Positions 1-9,162 of a stretch of DNA of 12,038 bases are shown here, piece by piece; position 1 is the stretch's first letter; every line of letters begins with the position of its first letter. The DNA is taken from contig MU266830.1 in assembly GCA_021014945.1 (NCBI GenBank), forward strand, positions 1-12,038. Direction: 5' to 3'. The notes below the pieces were generated by a model. It was not told the DNA's origin. It saw only the letters and a program-made list of their open reading frames with translations, and ran no database searches. The position numbers and the translations under genes were made by a program. This stretch comes from Leucogyrophana mollusca. Lineage: Eukaryota > Basidiomycota > Agaricomycetes > Boletales.

Positions 1-291
1 TTTCGAAGAGGTGTATTAAACCTCGTGAAGACTGACATCGTGCACTCTTCTGGCATTGAGTTAGGCTTGACGGAATATATTTTCTTGGCGATACACTGGG
101 AAGGAGTAAGATACGTCGAATTATCGTATATTGATGAAAAGATGTTTTTTCGGTCCAATGTGGCTTGGGGCATCTCGCGGAAGGGCGTCGTGGAAGTCTG
201 GGGACCAGGAGATAATATTAACATTTCTTTACACCCCCTCATCCGACCCCTCTATTATTCACAGTTAATAACAGTTATTAACCCCTGCTAA
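1..291 (+). CDS. Unrecognised partial reading frame at left edge
   Basis: This frame is open from the first base of the window to a TAA stop at 289-291, about 96 codons. The only initiator-like codon near its start is GTG at 25, which is unlikely in a fungus, so if it is real it is the last exon of a gene lying to the left. The peptide has no signal peptide, membrane segment or motif that I know. Its end runs into an AT-rich repeat, which argues against a conserved C-terminus. It may equally be a chance open frame. Confidence 0.15.
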   Translation, partial: FRRGVLNLVKTDIVHSSGIELGLTEYIFLAIHWEGVRYVELSYIDEKMFFRSNVAWGISRKGVVEVWGPGDNINISLHPLIRPLYYSQLITVINPC

Positions 292-304
292 TTAACCCCT
301 GCTA
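265..304. repeat. AT-rich palindrome followed by a 14-bp tandem repeat
   Basis: Bases 265-272 (TTAATAAC) and 274-281 (GTTATTAA) form a perfect palindrome around one central base. The unit ATTAACCCCTGCTA then occurs twice head to tail at 277-290 and 291-304. The role is unknown; slippage or an insertion scar would explain it. Confidence 0.8.
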
Positions 305-944
305 ATAATTATCGAGTTTTCCCCCGTACCCTACTCCGCTGAGTGATCCCGGCTTATCCAGCACAGGCTACCGGCGACAAATGAGGTTCTCTGTCAGAGG
401 AGAAACTGCGTTGATAGGGCGGTGAATCTGGCGGGGCACTTTGAGGCGCCAAGCACATGTCGCTCAAGCAACCGCGGCATCTACTTAGCCTCTGTGCGGG
501 CGGGCGACAAGGAGAAACAAGATTCGAACCGCACCACTTGCAGACGGGCCGGGAGATCCGCGAAGGGTTGGTGTTTCGAACTCCGGTCAGGTCCCAACCA
601 CTGACAAGTTTAACTTGAAGTTGACCGCCTCTGCGCGCCTCGCCGAACTCATCCAAGTCGAATTCTCGACAACAATATCAGAGTGTTGCCAACCTTTGTG
701 AGTTCGATATACTCTCTACGATGTGACTCGGTCATCGTTGGGACGTTGGGCTATCAAAGGCAAACGGCCATCCACGTCCCTATGGGAAACCATCACAGAG
801 GCATGGATAAACACACAGTCGCACAGGACGACATCTATGATTTTGATACCAGTTGTCGGCCTCGCGGAACTGCCTTTAAATACGCCTGCCTGGGACAATA
901 ACGGTGAGTTTTTTTTCTTTGGCCCTTCAGTGCCGCGCGAGAGT
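292..944. other. Gene-less stretch with degraded pol III-like boxes
   Basis: No credible gene is seen between the left-edge frame and the protease start. The 350-660 part is GC-rich and contains, on the minus strand, GGTTCGAATC (521-530) and GTTCGAAACAC (571-581). Both resemble the B box of tRNA genes. An A-box-like TCAGTGGTTGG lies just upstream on that strand, near 594-604. No cloverleaf closes: the T stems next to both boxes are mismatched. It could be an old tRNA-derived repeat (SINE-like). The 660-944 part is the likely upstream region of the protease. Confidence 0.4.
874..881 (+). promoter_or_regulatory. Possible TATA-like element of the protease gene
   Basis: TTTAAATA lies 64 to 71 bases before the chosen ATG of the aspartic protease, a plausible distance for a fungal promoter with a short leader. 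It is a sequence match only; no transcript start can be seen. Confidence 0.25.
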
Positions 945-2858
945 ATGACGGTGCCATCCATCCCAATTGCGCTACTCGTCTTATGTGTCCTTTCGCTCAA
1001 AACCTGGTCCCAATCCGTACCAAGCTCGGGTATCCCAGTACCCCTTTCGAAAAGGACGCCACATTCGCGCAATCACACGGAATGGGGCATCTGGGCAAAA
1101 ACGCAGCACGCGGCGGTTCTACAGAAATATACTGGAGGCAAGGCTGAGTTGCTCGAAAGAAATAACGAAGCCATCGCGTAAGCCCAAAAAAAAATCCTCT
1201 GTGATAGCGGAAGTAGAGATGTAAACTTTGATCTCTCCAGCATCTCCAACCTAGATGTGGACCATGGGTACTTTGGTTCCCGAGTTCGCCCGTAAACCGA
1301 AATAATTCGTCTTCAGATATTTTGCCACATTGTCGATTGGCACGCCTCCGGTGTCGTTTGATGTGCTCTTGGACACCGGCTCTTCGTAAGCTCCCTCAAG
1401 TGGTATTCAATTGTTCTCAGTTGATACAATGGTCACAGTAATTTGTGGGTTGCTGGTACGAGCTGCGGGTCCCCGTGCTCGCAAATCACAGTTTTCGATG
1501 ATGCTTCTTCGTCCACCTTCGAAAGTTCGCACATGGATTTTGGTGTTTCTTACGGAGACGGAGCTGTCTCAGGATCGTTTGGGCAGGATGTTGTGCAGAT
1601 GGGCGGTTTTACCCTTCCTGACCAGATGTTTGGTAATATATTGCGAACTGATCGTATTTAGGAGATTGAAAATTTGCTGATCATACGTACCAGGTGTCGT
1701 CGATCAAATCCCGTCAGCCTCCCTCTTAGGGAACCCTCCGACTCTCTCAGGCTTTTTAGGTCTCGGGTGGCAATACCTAGCCAATGGGGGGGTGATGCCA
1801 TTCTGGCAAGCTCTGGTCAGCGGGGGAATGTGGGATTCACCCGTCATGTCGTTTCAGTTGACGCGGTAATTATGCTTTCACGCTGTATTTGTGAGTCACT
1901 GAGATCTTTGAGCAGGTTTGTCAATGGTAGCGAAACCCAGAGCGTAGAACCAGGTGGAACATTCACCATGGGTATGAACTCCCTCCACTACACCCCCTGA
2001 CATCTCACGTCATAACCACCTGACCTTTCCGTCTAGGATTCATCGATGATACCGCTTACATCGGCAACATTGACTACCAGAATATTACTGCCGAATCCTG
2101 GTGGCTACTACCTATTACTGGTGCGCACTCCATATCCTGCCAATCTATGGGACTGGAAAATTCATAAATATCTTCATCAGTTATAACTGTTCAAGACCTT
2201 CCAATGACAATGCCACCCGGTTCCGATAGCTACGCAGCCATAGATACCGGAACCACCAATATACTTGGCCCGGATAGCGCAATACAGGCGATATATGCGC
2301 AGATATCGGGGTCGGAGCCTGCCACAGGCGACTGGGAAGGTTACTACACTTATCGTAAGTCCATACACTATTGTTGTGCCCAGCCGGGAAGTTTGATCAC
2401 GTCACTTGCAAGCATGTAGTACGGAAGTGAATATTGCACTCTCATTCGGCGGCCCAAACTGGACAATCAGTTCGGCAGACTTCAAGCTTACAGAGTTGTC
2501 GAGCGGGTCATGCATCGGTGCTTTTGCTGGATTTGGGTCAAATGGAGGGATGGACACGCCGGCGTGGATTGTTGGAGATACATTTCTCGTGCGTACACCT
2601 CGACTGCTGCTTGTTGCATCTCATTCTAACGTGCGTCCCTCGTTGATCCGACCCCACGCTACCCTCAAGAAAAATGTGTACTCGATTTTCCGTTATGATC
2701 CTCCCTCCGTAGGCTTTGCTGCGCTTTCGGAGAGCGCCCTTGCGGCGACCAACCAAGACGGAAAGAGCAGTACCGCTTTGGGGTGGGTGGCGCTGCTGCC
2801 GTCGCGTTTGACTTGGGGCGTGGTCCCAGCTGTGTTATCGCTTTTGGTATGGCTGTAA
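945..2858 (+). CDS. Secreted A1-family (pepsin-like) aspartic protease, ten exons
   Basis: Exons: 945-1177, 1241-1267, 1317-1385, 1439-1632, 1694-1865, 1916-1971, 2037-2120, 2181-2354, 2413-2588, 2670-2858. They join to 1374 nt (457 aa) without a stop. The ATG at 945 is chosen because it opens a clean signal peptide (hydrophobic residues about 6-17, cleavage near residue 24). A propeptide of about 60 residues follows. The mature enzyme has both catalytic aspartates, D106 in DTGSS and D300 in DTGTT, the flap tyrosine Y148 in VSYGDG, and likely disulfides C119-C123 and C338-C370. Family members are endopeptidases of the secretory pathway, wall or medium, active at acid pH. The end is hydrophobic (WGVVPAVLSLLVWL) after a small-residue stretch, so a GPI anchor is possible. 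Exon 2 is only 27 nt. Intron 9 (81 nt) is in frame and stop-free, so a form with 27 extra residues could be translated. No functional link to its neighbours is evident. Confidence 0.93.
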
Positions 2859-3718
2859 AAATGCACAATATGAACTGCCGTACGTGCTGACTAGGATTAC
2901 AATTTTTGGGTGGCGTCTTGGGAGTAAATATACTCGTGATAATGACGAGCCAGAGCAGAGGACTCTTGGAAGGGGCGATATTGCGCCGAGCCCCAGTGAA
3001 AAGGACTTCTGAGGTATAATTCCAAGGCTGGTGTGCGTCTTTCCGGGTGTAAGTTTAACGGTCTTCACGACATCGTCCAGGGCCGGAGTGCAACGAAGAG
3101 CTTCACATTGTGGACGAGCACACATACTACACCTTTCTCAAACGCTACGTATATACTGGCACTCTAGGTAAGCCACCGCACGTCCCGGATATCTACATGA
3201 CGTGGCTAATCTCATCTCCCTCGCAATCGACAAAGTCCGGTCCAGGATGATCAGTTTATTCATTAAAGTAACAATGTAACAGTCAAGTCCAAGAGGCTCC
3301 AAGGCTTGGGCCGGTAATCGGTGCGGCCGCCAGTGGTTCAGTCCGGCTCGGTTACATTTCCGGTTTGATCGGACCTTGAAACACTGAGACCAGCGAAGCT
3401 TTCAAGCCCGATACATGGAAGTCCGATCAATTCGAAATACGTCGTCCATTATTTCTTCAAGATGGAGTCTCATTAATGGAAATCTAAATGTTTTCTCGAC
3501 AGGTTAAAATCTTCACGAGTGAGCCGATATGTGACACCACAGACAAGGTTCAGCATCCCTCGTGCCCCTCACATCCATCACTGCTAATTAGTGCCATTCC
3601 GAGTCCATCCACACCAAAGTTCGCTATTGTACACCTTGCAAGCAAGCTACACCCCACACTATCAGCCGGTGCCGAACTGTGTTTCAGTCTCATTAACCAG
3701 TAGTAAATTGAGCAGTTA
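2859..3718. other. Intergenic region between protease and tryptophan synthase
   Basis: No complete gene is seen. It should hold the 3' end of the protease transcript and the promoter of the tryptophan synthase. I found no TGACTC or GAGTCA, the site of the Gcn4/CPC1 general amino acid control factor, by eye on either strand. An imperfect inverted repeat lies at about 3363-3375 and 3418-3430 (GATCGGAC against GTCCGATC). A short BTB-like peptide at 3059-3250 is listed separately. Confidence 0.5.
3059..3250 (+). pseudogene. Possible fragment of a BTB/POZ-like coding region
   Basis: In this frame the DNA reads a peptide with YYTFLKRYVYTGTL, which resembles the 'FLxYxYTGxL' helix and turn near the end of BTB domains. 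A GTAAG donor follows directly (3168-3172), as at an exon end, and an acceptor-like TCCAG sits upstream at 3076-3080. Nothing upstream matches the rest of a BTB domain, and the frame is bounded by TAA (3056-3058) and TGA (3248-3250). This is a guess from one short motif; chance is a real alternative. Confidence 0.15.
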
Positions 3719-6405
3719 ATGGACGCCATAAAGTCGGTATTCGAGGCCAAGAAAGCAGAGGTGTGTTGGCGCGTTCTCCTTTTTGATCTGTTGAGCTGAC
3801 GGGACTCATTTAGGGAAGGCCAGCATTGGTGACTTTCATTACTGCGGGTTATCCTAGAGGGCACGACACGGTGCCCATTCTACTCGCGATGGAAGCAGGT
3901 GGAGCGGACATCATCGAGGTCGGCATCCCATTCTCAGATCCGATTGCAGACGGTCCCGTCATTCAGGAGTCAAACAATGTAGGTCTCGCGATTTTGTCTT
4001 TGACTCCATTTTCACGCAGAAACAGATCGCGTTGAAAAACGAAATAGACTACACTGTGGTTCTTGAACAAATCAAAGAGGCTCGAGGCAGAGGACTCACT
4101 GCCCCTGTTCTCCTCATGGGCAAGTATCTCTCCGGCTCACAACATCCCCCCAACGCTGATTAGCCTTCCCCCGTCTCAGGCTATTACAATCCTATACTTG
4201 CTTATGGAGAAGATAGAGCTATAGAGGAGGCACGAGCTGCCGGAGCTAACGGATTCATCATGGTCGATCTTCCCCCAGAAGAGGCTGGTAACTTCCGCCA
4301 AAAGTGCGCTCATGCCCGGTTTGTAATTTCATTGTCCACGGCCCGGTCTGCACGTCTGACTATTGGACTCATAGCCTCTCTTACGTGCCCCTCGTCGCAC
4401 CATCCACCTCATTGCATCGCATAGAGTTCCTTGCATCCATTGCCGATACCTTCCTATACGTTGTATCGAAGGTGAGTCCCGCATATGTATAAGCATCAGT
4501 ATTTAACCCATTCGTAGATGGGTACAACCGGGTCATCCATACATGGTTCCATGAATAGTGCTCTCCCTCAACTCATTTCTCGTATCCGGGAATACACCAC
4601 ACTTCCACTGGCAGTGGGCTTTGGTGTCGCAACCCGTGCTCATTTCGACGTTGCCATGGATGCAGGCGCGGACGGTGTGGTTGTTGGGAGCCGTTTGGTT
4701 TCGGTCATCAAGGAATCGCCGGCGGGAGAGATACCCCAAGCCGTCGAGCGCTACTGCTGTGAGCTCAGTTTGAAAGGGCAGAACCCTCGGGTCCGGCTGC
4801 GGTCCGCATCACCACTATTAACTTCCCCGTCCTCGTCTACCCTTTGTAATGGCAACTATCAACCTTCAAGCTCGACAAGCCTTCCCCGACGATTTGGCGA
4901 GTTTGGCGGACAGTATGTGCCAGAATCGATCTTCGACAGTATGAACCAATTAGAGGCAGCTCACCGTGCTATTATCGACGACCCGGCTTTCTGGAATGAG
5001 TTCGAGAGCTTGTCTGGCTTCATGAATCGCCCATCGAAGTTATTTTTCGCCGAGAATCTCACAAAACATGCTAATGGAGCGAAAATATGGTTCAAACGTG
5101 AAGACTTGTAATGCCCCTTCCCCTGGACACTTACTGGTACTTGCTAAATAACTACCAAGGAATCACACAGGTTCACACAACATCAACAACGCCGTCGCTC
5201 AAGTACATAATCATTGCTTATTGAATATCGTCCCAATCTGATGGTCGTCGCGACAGATCTTGCTTGCTCGTCGTTTGGGGAAAAGGCGGATAATTGCAGA
5301 GACTGGCGCAGGCCAACATGGTGTGGCAACGGCATCCGTCTGCGCCCGCTTTGGGATGGAATGTGTTATCTATATGGGCGCAGAAGATGCCCGTCGTCAG
5401 TCTCAGAACGTCCTCCGGATGAAGATACTGGGTGCCAAGGTGTGTTCCCCCCCTTTATGAGCCACCATATCTGACGCCATTCCTTTCAAGGTTATTACTG
5501 TGGAATCAGGTTCCCAGAGGCTGAAAGATGCGGTCAACGAAGCGATGCGCGACTGCGTGACGAACCTCTCGACGACATACTTCCTGGTCGGGTCCTGTTT
5601 CGGACCCCACCCATTCCCTACGATGGTCCGGGACTATCAGCGTGTCATCGGTCGGGAGATTAAATCACAGATGAAAAACGCCGAAGGGAAATTGCCAGAC
5701 GTAATCGTGGCTTGCGTTGGCGGAGGTAGCAATGCGATCGGCGCCTTCTACGACTTCATCCCGGACAAGAGCGTGCGGCTAGTGGGCGTCGAAGGCGGCG
5801 GAGAGGGTACGTCTATGTCGAAAGTATATCCCTATCTGCTGAGCCCAACCCATTGTAAAGGCTTAGATGGCAACCGCCATAGCGCCCCTCTCTCCAAAGG
5901 CGAGCCAGGAGTTCTACATGGCGTCCGAACGTACCTCCTGCAGTCGGAGACAGGTCAAATAAGCGAGACGCATACTATTGGTGCTGGGTTGAATTACCCG
6001 GTCGTGAGTCCCGAACACGCCTGGCTCAAGGACTCGGGGAGGGCAGAGTATGTTGTTGCGACGGATGAAGAGGCTCTGAGAGGTTTCCGCTTGTGTTCCC
6101 AGCTCGAAGGGATTATACCAGGTGAGTGCATACACCTCTGCGCTGTCTCTTTAGGTGGTGCTGACAGGATGATAATGTATGAAAGCACTGGAGTCGTCAC
6201 ACGCCATATGGGAGGGTATTCGACTTGCCAAAACACTTCCCAAGGAATCTAATCTGGTTATTGTGCGTGTGGTTAAAGATAATTGACTCGTCAGCACTGA
6301 TCGACGTATCTGCAGTGCCTGTCGGGAAGGGGAGACAAAGACGTCGAACATGTATCAGAGCTACTTCTCGGAAAGTGGGCAGACCGATTGCAGTGGCACA
6401 TCTGA
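3719..6405 (+). CDS. Bifunctional tryptophan synthase (alpha-beta fusion) with altered beta active site
   Basis: Exons: 3719-3760, 3814-3978, 4026-4119, 4180-4318, 4375-4471, 4518-5107, 5160-5202, 5257-5439, 5491-5806, 5861-6121, 6186-6262, 6316-6405; 2097 nt, 698 aa, near the usual fungal length. The alpha domain (about 1-265) cleaves indole-3-glycerol phosphate to indole and keeps E49 (IIEVG), D60 (FSDPIADG) and the MGYYNP, GFGVAT and GADGVVVGS motifs. A linker of about 35 residues leads to the PLP-dependent beta domain (about 300-698), which condenses indole with serine. It has [12 protein letters not shown]405 in ETGAGQHG, the phosphate loop GGGSN (528-532) and S672 in SGRGDKD. However, the PLP lysine expected in HTGSHK is N383, and the expected aspartate of AGLDYP is N601. 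Other usually fixed sites also differ: C473 (normally W), G553 (normally A). Splicing and frame are intact. The parent family is TRP5/trp-3; I give no symbol because the beta activity is doubtful. Intron 3 is GC-AG. Confidence 0.93.
4120..4179 (+). other. GC-AG intron (intron 3 of the tryptophan synthase)
   Basis: The intron opens with GCAAGT after exon base G4119 and closes with TCTCAG at 4179. This joins ATG G and GC TAT TAC to read MGYYNP, an invariant alpha-subunit motif. No GT donor nearby keeps the phase. GCAAGT after a G is the usual context of the minor GC-AG class spliced by the ordinary spliceosome. A branch-like GCTGAT lies at about 4155-4160. Confidence 0.85.
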
Positions 6406-6411
6406 GGTCCC
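6389..6411 (+). repeat. Synthase stop-codon segment repeated at 11727-11749
   Basis: These 23 bases contain the last five codons of the tryptophan synthase and its TGA. They match 11727-11749 at 21 of 23 positions, same strand. The second copy abuts the right inverted repeat of the putative element. Confidence 0.7.
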
Positions 6412-6417
6412 TTGGCT

Positions 6418-6439
6418 CATAGGTGGCACATAGGTGGCA
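6418..6439 (+). repeat. 11-bp tandem repeat just past the synthase stop
   Basis: CATAGGTGGCA occurs twice head to tail (6418-6428, 6429-6439), starting 13 bases after the stop codon. A third exact copy is at 11686-11696. In a transcript it would lie in the 3' untranslated region. Confidence 0.9.
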
Positions 6440-6694
6440 CATTGGTCATCGCTGATCGACCCCTTGTTTCTCTTAGACACTGGTGCTGGTAGGCCCGGCT
6501 CCTTGATGTAATACCCTTCGACTCACAACTATAATTTCCTGCGCTCGTGTCGTTAGTGTACACTATGTCAACGGTTGTAGTGACGTAGGCTAAGCATTCC
6601 TTGGTATCCATATACACCTGGAGGCCAGATTCTCGTATCGCGTCCGAGCATCGATAAAACCCTGTACATCTCCACATTTCCTTCAGTGGCCCGC

Positions 6695-9048
6695 TCATCG
6701 GTACCGCGTTCCGAATAAATTCTCTTCCTGTGCTTTAATCTCTGTTCGGAAACAAGGTTATCAGTAGCAGACAGAGACGATCCGAAAAACGACACCGACG
6801 TAAGGCAACGTGCTTGGAATGGTACCTCGCCGACACGAAGGGACCCATCATACACCACAGGCCCGGGAATCCAACCTCACGCCACGCGCCACGGATCTCG
6901 CCCTCTTCATCGAGGCCCCAGATTCTCGTCAGCTTTGAGCCAATCTCCTCTGGAAGGAGCTCGCGATATGCGTCGCATGGATCACCGAATCTGCGTGGAA
7001 TTGAGATGTGATGAGGATGGACTCCTTTCAACTGTTCGAGCGCGTACCCAGTAGCAAATAGGACCACGTCAGCATCAAGCTTAGACCCGTCTTCAAACTC
7101 AAGGCCACTTGGCGTGAACCTTGTAAGGAGACTGTCGCTCTTCAGCTTGATCTTCCCGTCGATGATCATCTGCGAAGCACCGACATCTACGAGGGCCATT
7201 AGCAAGCTAGAACCGGATGCAATGCGGTACACACCGAGGTAGTAGCCTCCGGACTTCCGCCAGACCAGCTGGAGGAACCCAGAATCCTCGTCGCCGAGAG
7301 TAAGCTTGAACCCTCGCGCCCGAAGACCATCGAGTAAGTTTCTGCGGGAGGCAACAAGCAAGAACAGTTAGATCATACCGCAGAAATAAAGGGCAAATGT
7401 GTTGTACTTGTCAGCCTCAGCAGTGTCCCTTGTAGTTCTCTGGTGCATCAGCTTCATGAGGTGGTTCGGGAAAGATGCGTTAATTCGGTCTGCAATATCC
7501 GTAGGCGGGCCGCCCTCCCAATACAAAGGTGCTAAGAAGCAACCAGCAATCAACGCAAAAACAGAGTTACTTGTGAAGGAGGATGCTTACCCATCAACCT
7601 TGGAACACCCTCTTTTACCGACATAATATACGTAGGACTACGCTGATACATTGTAACGTCTACTCGTCGCGATATTGTCAGTGGCTTGCTAGGCATTGTT
7701 ATGCTCACGATTCACGTACCCACACCATATTCTGCGTAGTCAGCGCAGATATCGTGCGCTGGGAGAGGTGAGATAGAGAGCATGCGATAGACTGTAGTCA
7801 CTGGATACCTGAGGTGCAAGATCCAACGACAACGACCTTCTTTCCCGTATGGTCTGTTGCCCTCCTGTGTTTGCTGGAGTGTAGAATCTGGCCTTTGAAC
7901 TCATCCTAAAGTCGAAAGGCGAACGCGCCCTTGTCTCAGAAAGTCCAAACAAAAGGGAGCAAAGCCCACCATCCCCGGGAACTTGGGCATGTTCGGTACG
8001 CTACCACCCAGTCCAAGCGCGAATATAACATGATCTGCCTCGAACACGCGCTCACGACCGTCCTGGCGCTTCACTACAGCTCGCCATCGCTTGGTTGAAC
8101 CTGGGGTGACGCTCGTGACGGTCGCAGAAGTCCAAACATTCAGCTCGAGAGAATGGGCATAAGACTCGAACCAGTCCCCGAGTTTAACCGCTGGGATGTA
8201 AACAGGCCATGTAGCCGGGAAACTGGCGCAAAATTAGGACGCTTCAAAGTGGAAAAAACAGACAGGCGCACGGAATGTACGGCATATGCTCAAACCCTGG
8301 AGTAGGTTGAGTATAATTTAGGGCGTGGAGGACGTTGGGGCCTACAAACGGGATCATGCAAGCACAGCGCCGCGTATCTCTTCCTCCAATTATCACCCAC
8401 TCGCTCGTTCTTCTCCGCGACTAGTGCGTTCAAGCCGAGCATCTTCAACCGAGCAGCTATCTCCAGCCCGCTCTGACCAGCTCCGACGATGACCACCTCT
8501 GGTTCCTCGTCCAGAAACTCGATCTCTCGCTCGCGCTTCGCAACCCATTTACCGTGGTTCGGGTTGTAGTCCCGTGCACCAACCTGTTCCGGGTGACCTT
8601 TTAGGTCCTCGAGATTGGTGTAGACGGTGTGGGCTTTCCAGGTTCCATCGGCAACTGGGACAAGGCGAAATACACCGGAGGCCACACCGACGGCGGTCTC
8701 AAAGTCAAAGAAGGCTTGAATCCACGCAATGTCAGGGTAGGGTTTCTCGAGCTCAACGAGGTCTTTCCGCAGCTTAAACGAGGAGACTGCAGAGACGGAT
8801 AATCGATCCGCGAGAAACTGTTTGACAGCAGGGGTACTCTGGAAGGTACGGAAGTCCCAGGTCAGAGCAAGGGTGTCTCGCCAAAATACGTCGTCTGTGA
8901 GAAGCGATAGAACGTTGTCAACGTCGCCTGCCTGAAGACCTTTGGCGAAGGCAGTGAACCATTGTTCTGTTACTGCTTGGACGTCAAGGTTGGCTGGAAC
9001 TGAACTATTAAGCCTGTCCAGAGTGGGAAGAGAGAGCTTGGAGGTCAT
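6695..9048 (-). CDS. Class B flavin monooxygenase with N-terminal SnoaL/NTF2-like domain
   Basis: Exons in transcript order: 9048-8346, 8296-8272, 8222-7970, 7905-7809, 7758-7726, 7659-7591, 7531-7408, 7341-7235, 7186-7048, 6990-6800, 6741-6695; 1788 nt, 595 aa, no internal stop. Residues about 20-150 look like a SnoaL/NTF2-type cone fold, common ahead of this fungal subfamily. FAD binding is shown by GAGQSG at 189-194, NADPH binding by VVVVGSCTSAHD at 351-362, with FKGQILH (330-336) between them and the late FATGFGDP motif from 514. The C-terminus HSKHVALQIKA is typical of the subfamily as I remember it. Such enzymes use FAD, NADPH and oxygen to oxygenate a small molecule; plant YUCCA proteins are distant relatives. 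The substrate cannot be read from sequence. The gene ends 289 bases from the tryptophan synthase, tail to tail, so they do not share a promoter. Its start codon is only 59 bases from the left inverted repeat. Confidence 0.93.
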
Positions 9049-9107
9049 GGCTGGATGCTGGGAGGGGGGAAATATACATACTCGAATGTTACAACCGTCT
9101 GCATATA

Positions 9108-9130
9108 CAGCACACTATCTCATAATGCAT
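9108..9130 (+). repeat. Left terminal inverted repeat
   Basis: Pairs with 11706-11728 (22 of 23). It begins CAG and includes CACTATCTCATAATGCAT. It lies 59 bases upstream of the monooxygenase start codon. Confidence 0.85.
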
Positions 9131-9162
9131 GAGGTCATGATGCATAAGACCTCATAATGCAT
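9119..9162 (+). repeat. Subterminal motif array at the left end
   Basis: CTCATAATGCAT occurs at 9119-9130 and 9151-9162, a period of 32. Between them ATGAGGTC (9129-9136) and GACCTCAT (9148-9155) can pair as a perfect 8-bp stem with an 11-base loop. TGCAT words continue to about 9317. Repeated subterminal words are typical transposase-binding sites in several DNA transposon families. Confidence 0.75.

Noticed and set aside
490..605. A functional tRNA gene
   Set aside because: Acceptor and T stems do not pair on either strand.
354..656. Minus-strand open frame rich in Cys and Arg
   Set aside because: It crosses the tRNA-like boxes, has no known motif and no splice context.
723..944. In-frame upstream extension of the protease first exon
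   Set aside because: It would bury the signal peptide behind about 74 residues; the ATG at 945 opens directly into it.
1292..1316. Alternative 25-nt intron in the protease giving a longer exon 2
   Set aside because: Far below the size of the other introns; donor 1268 gives a 49-nt intron and a good family match.
1892..1898. TGAGTCA, a Gcn4/AP-1-type site
   Set aside because: It lies inside protease intron 5, not in a promoter.
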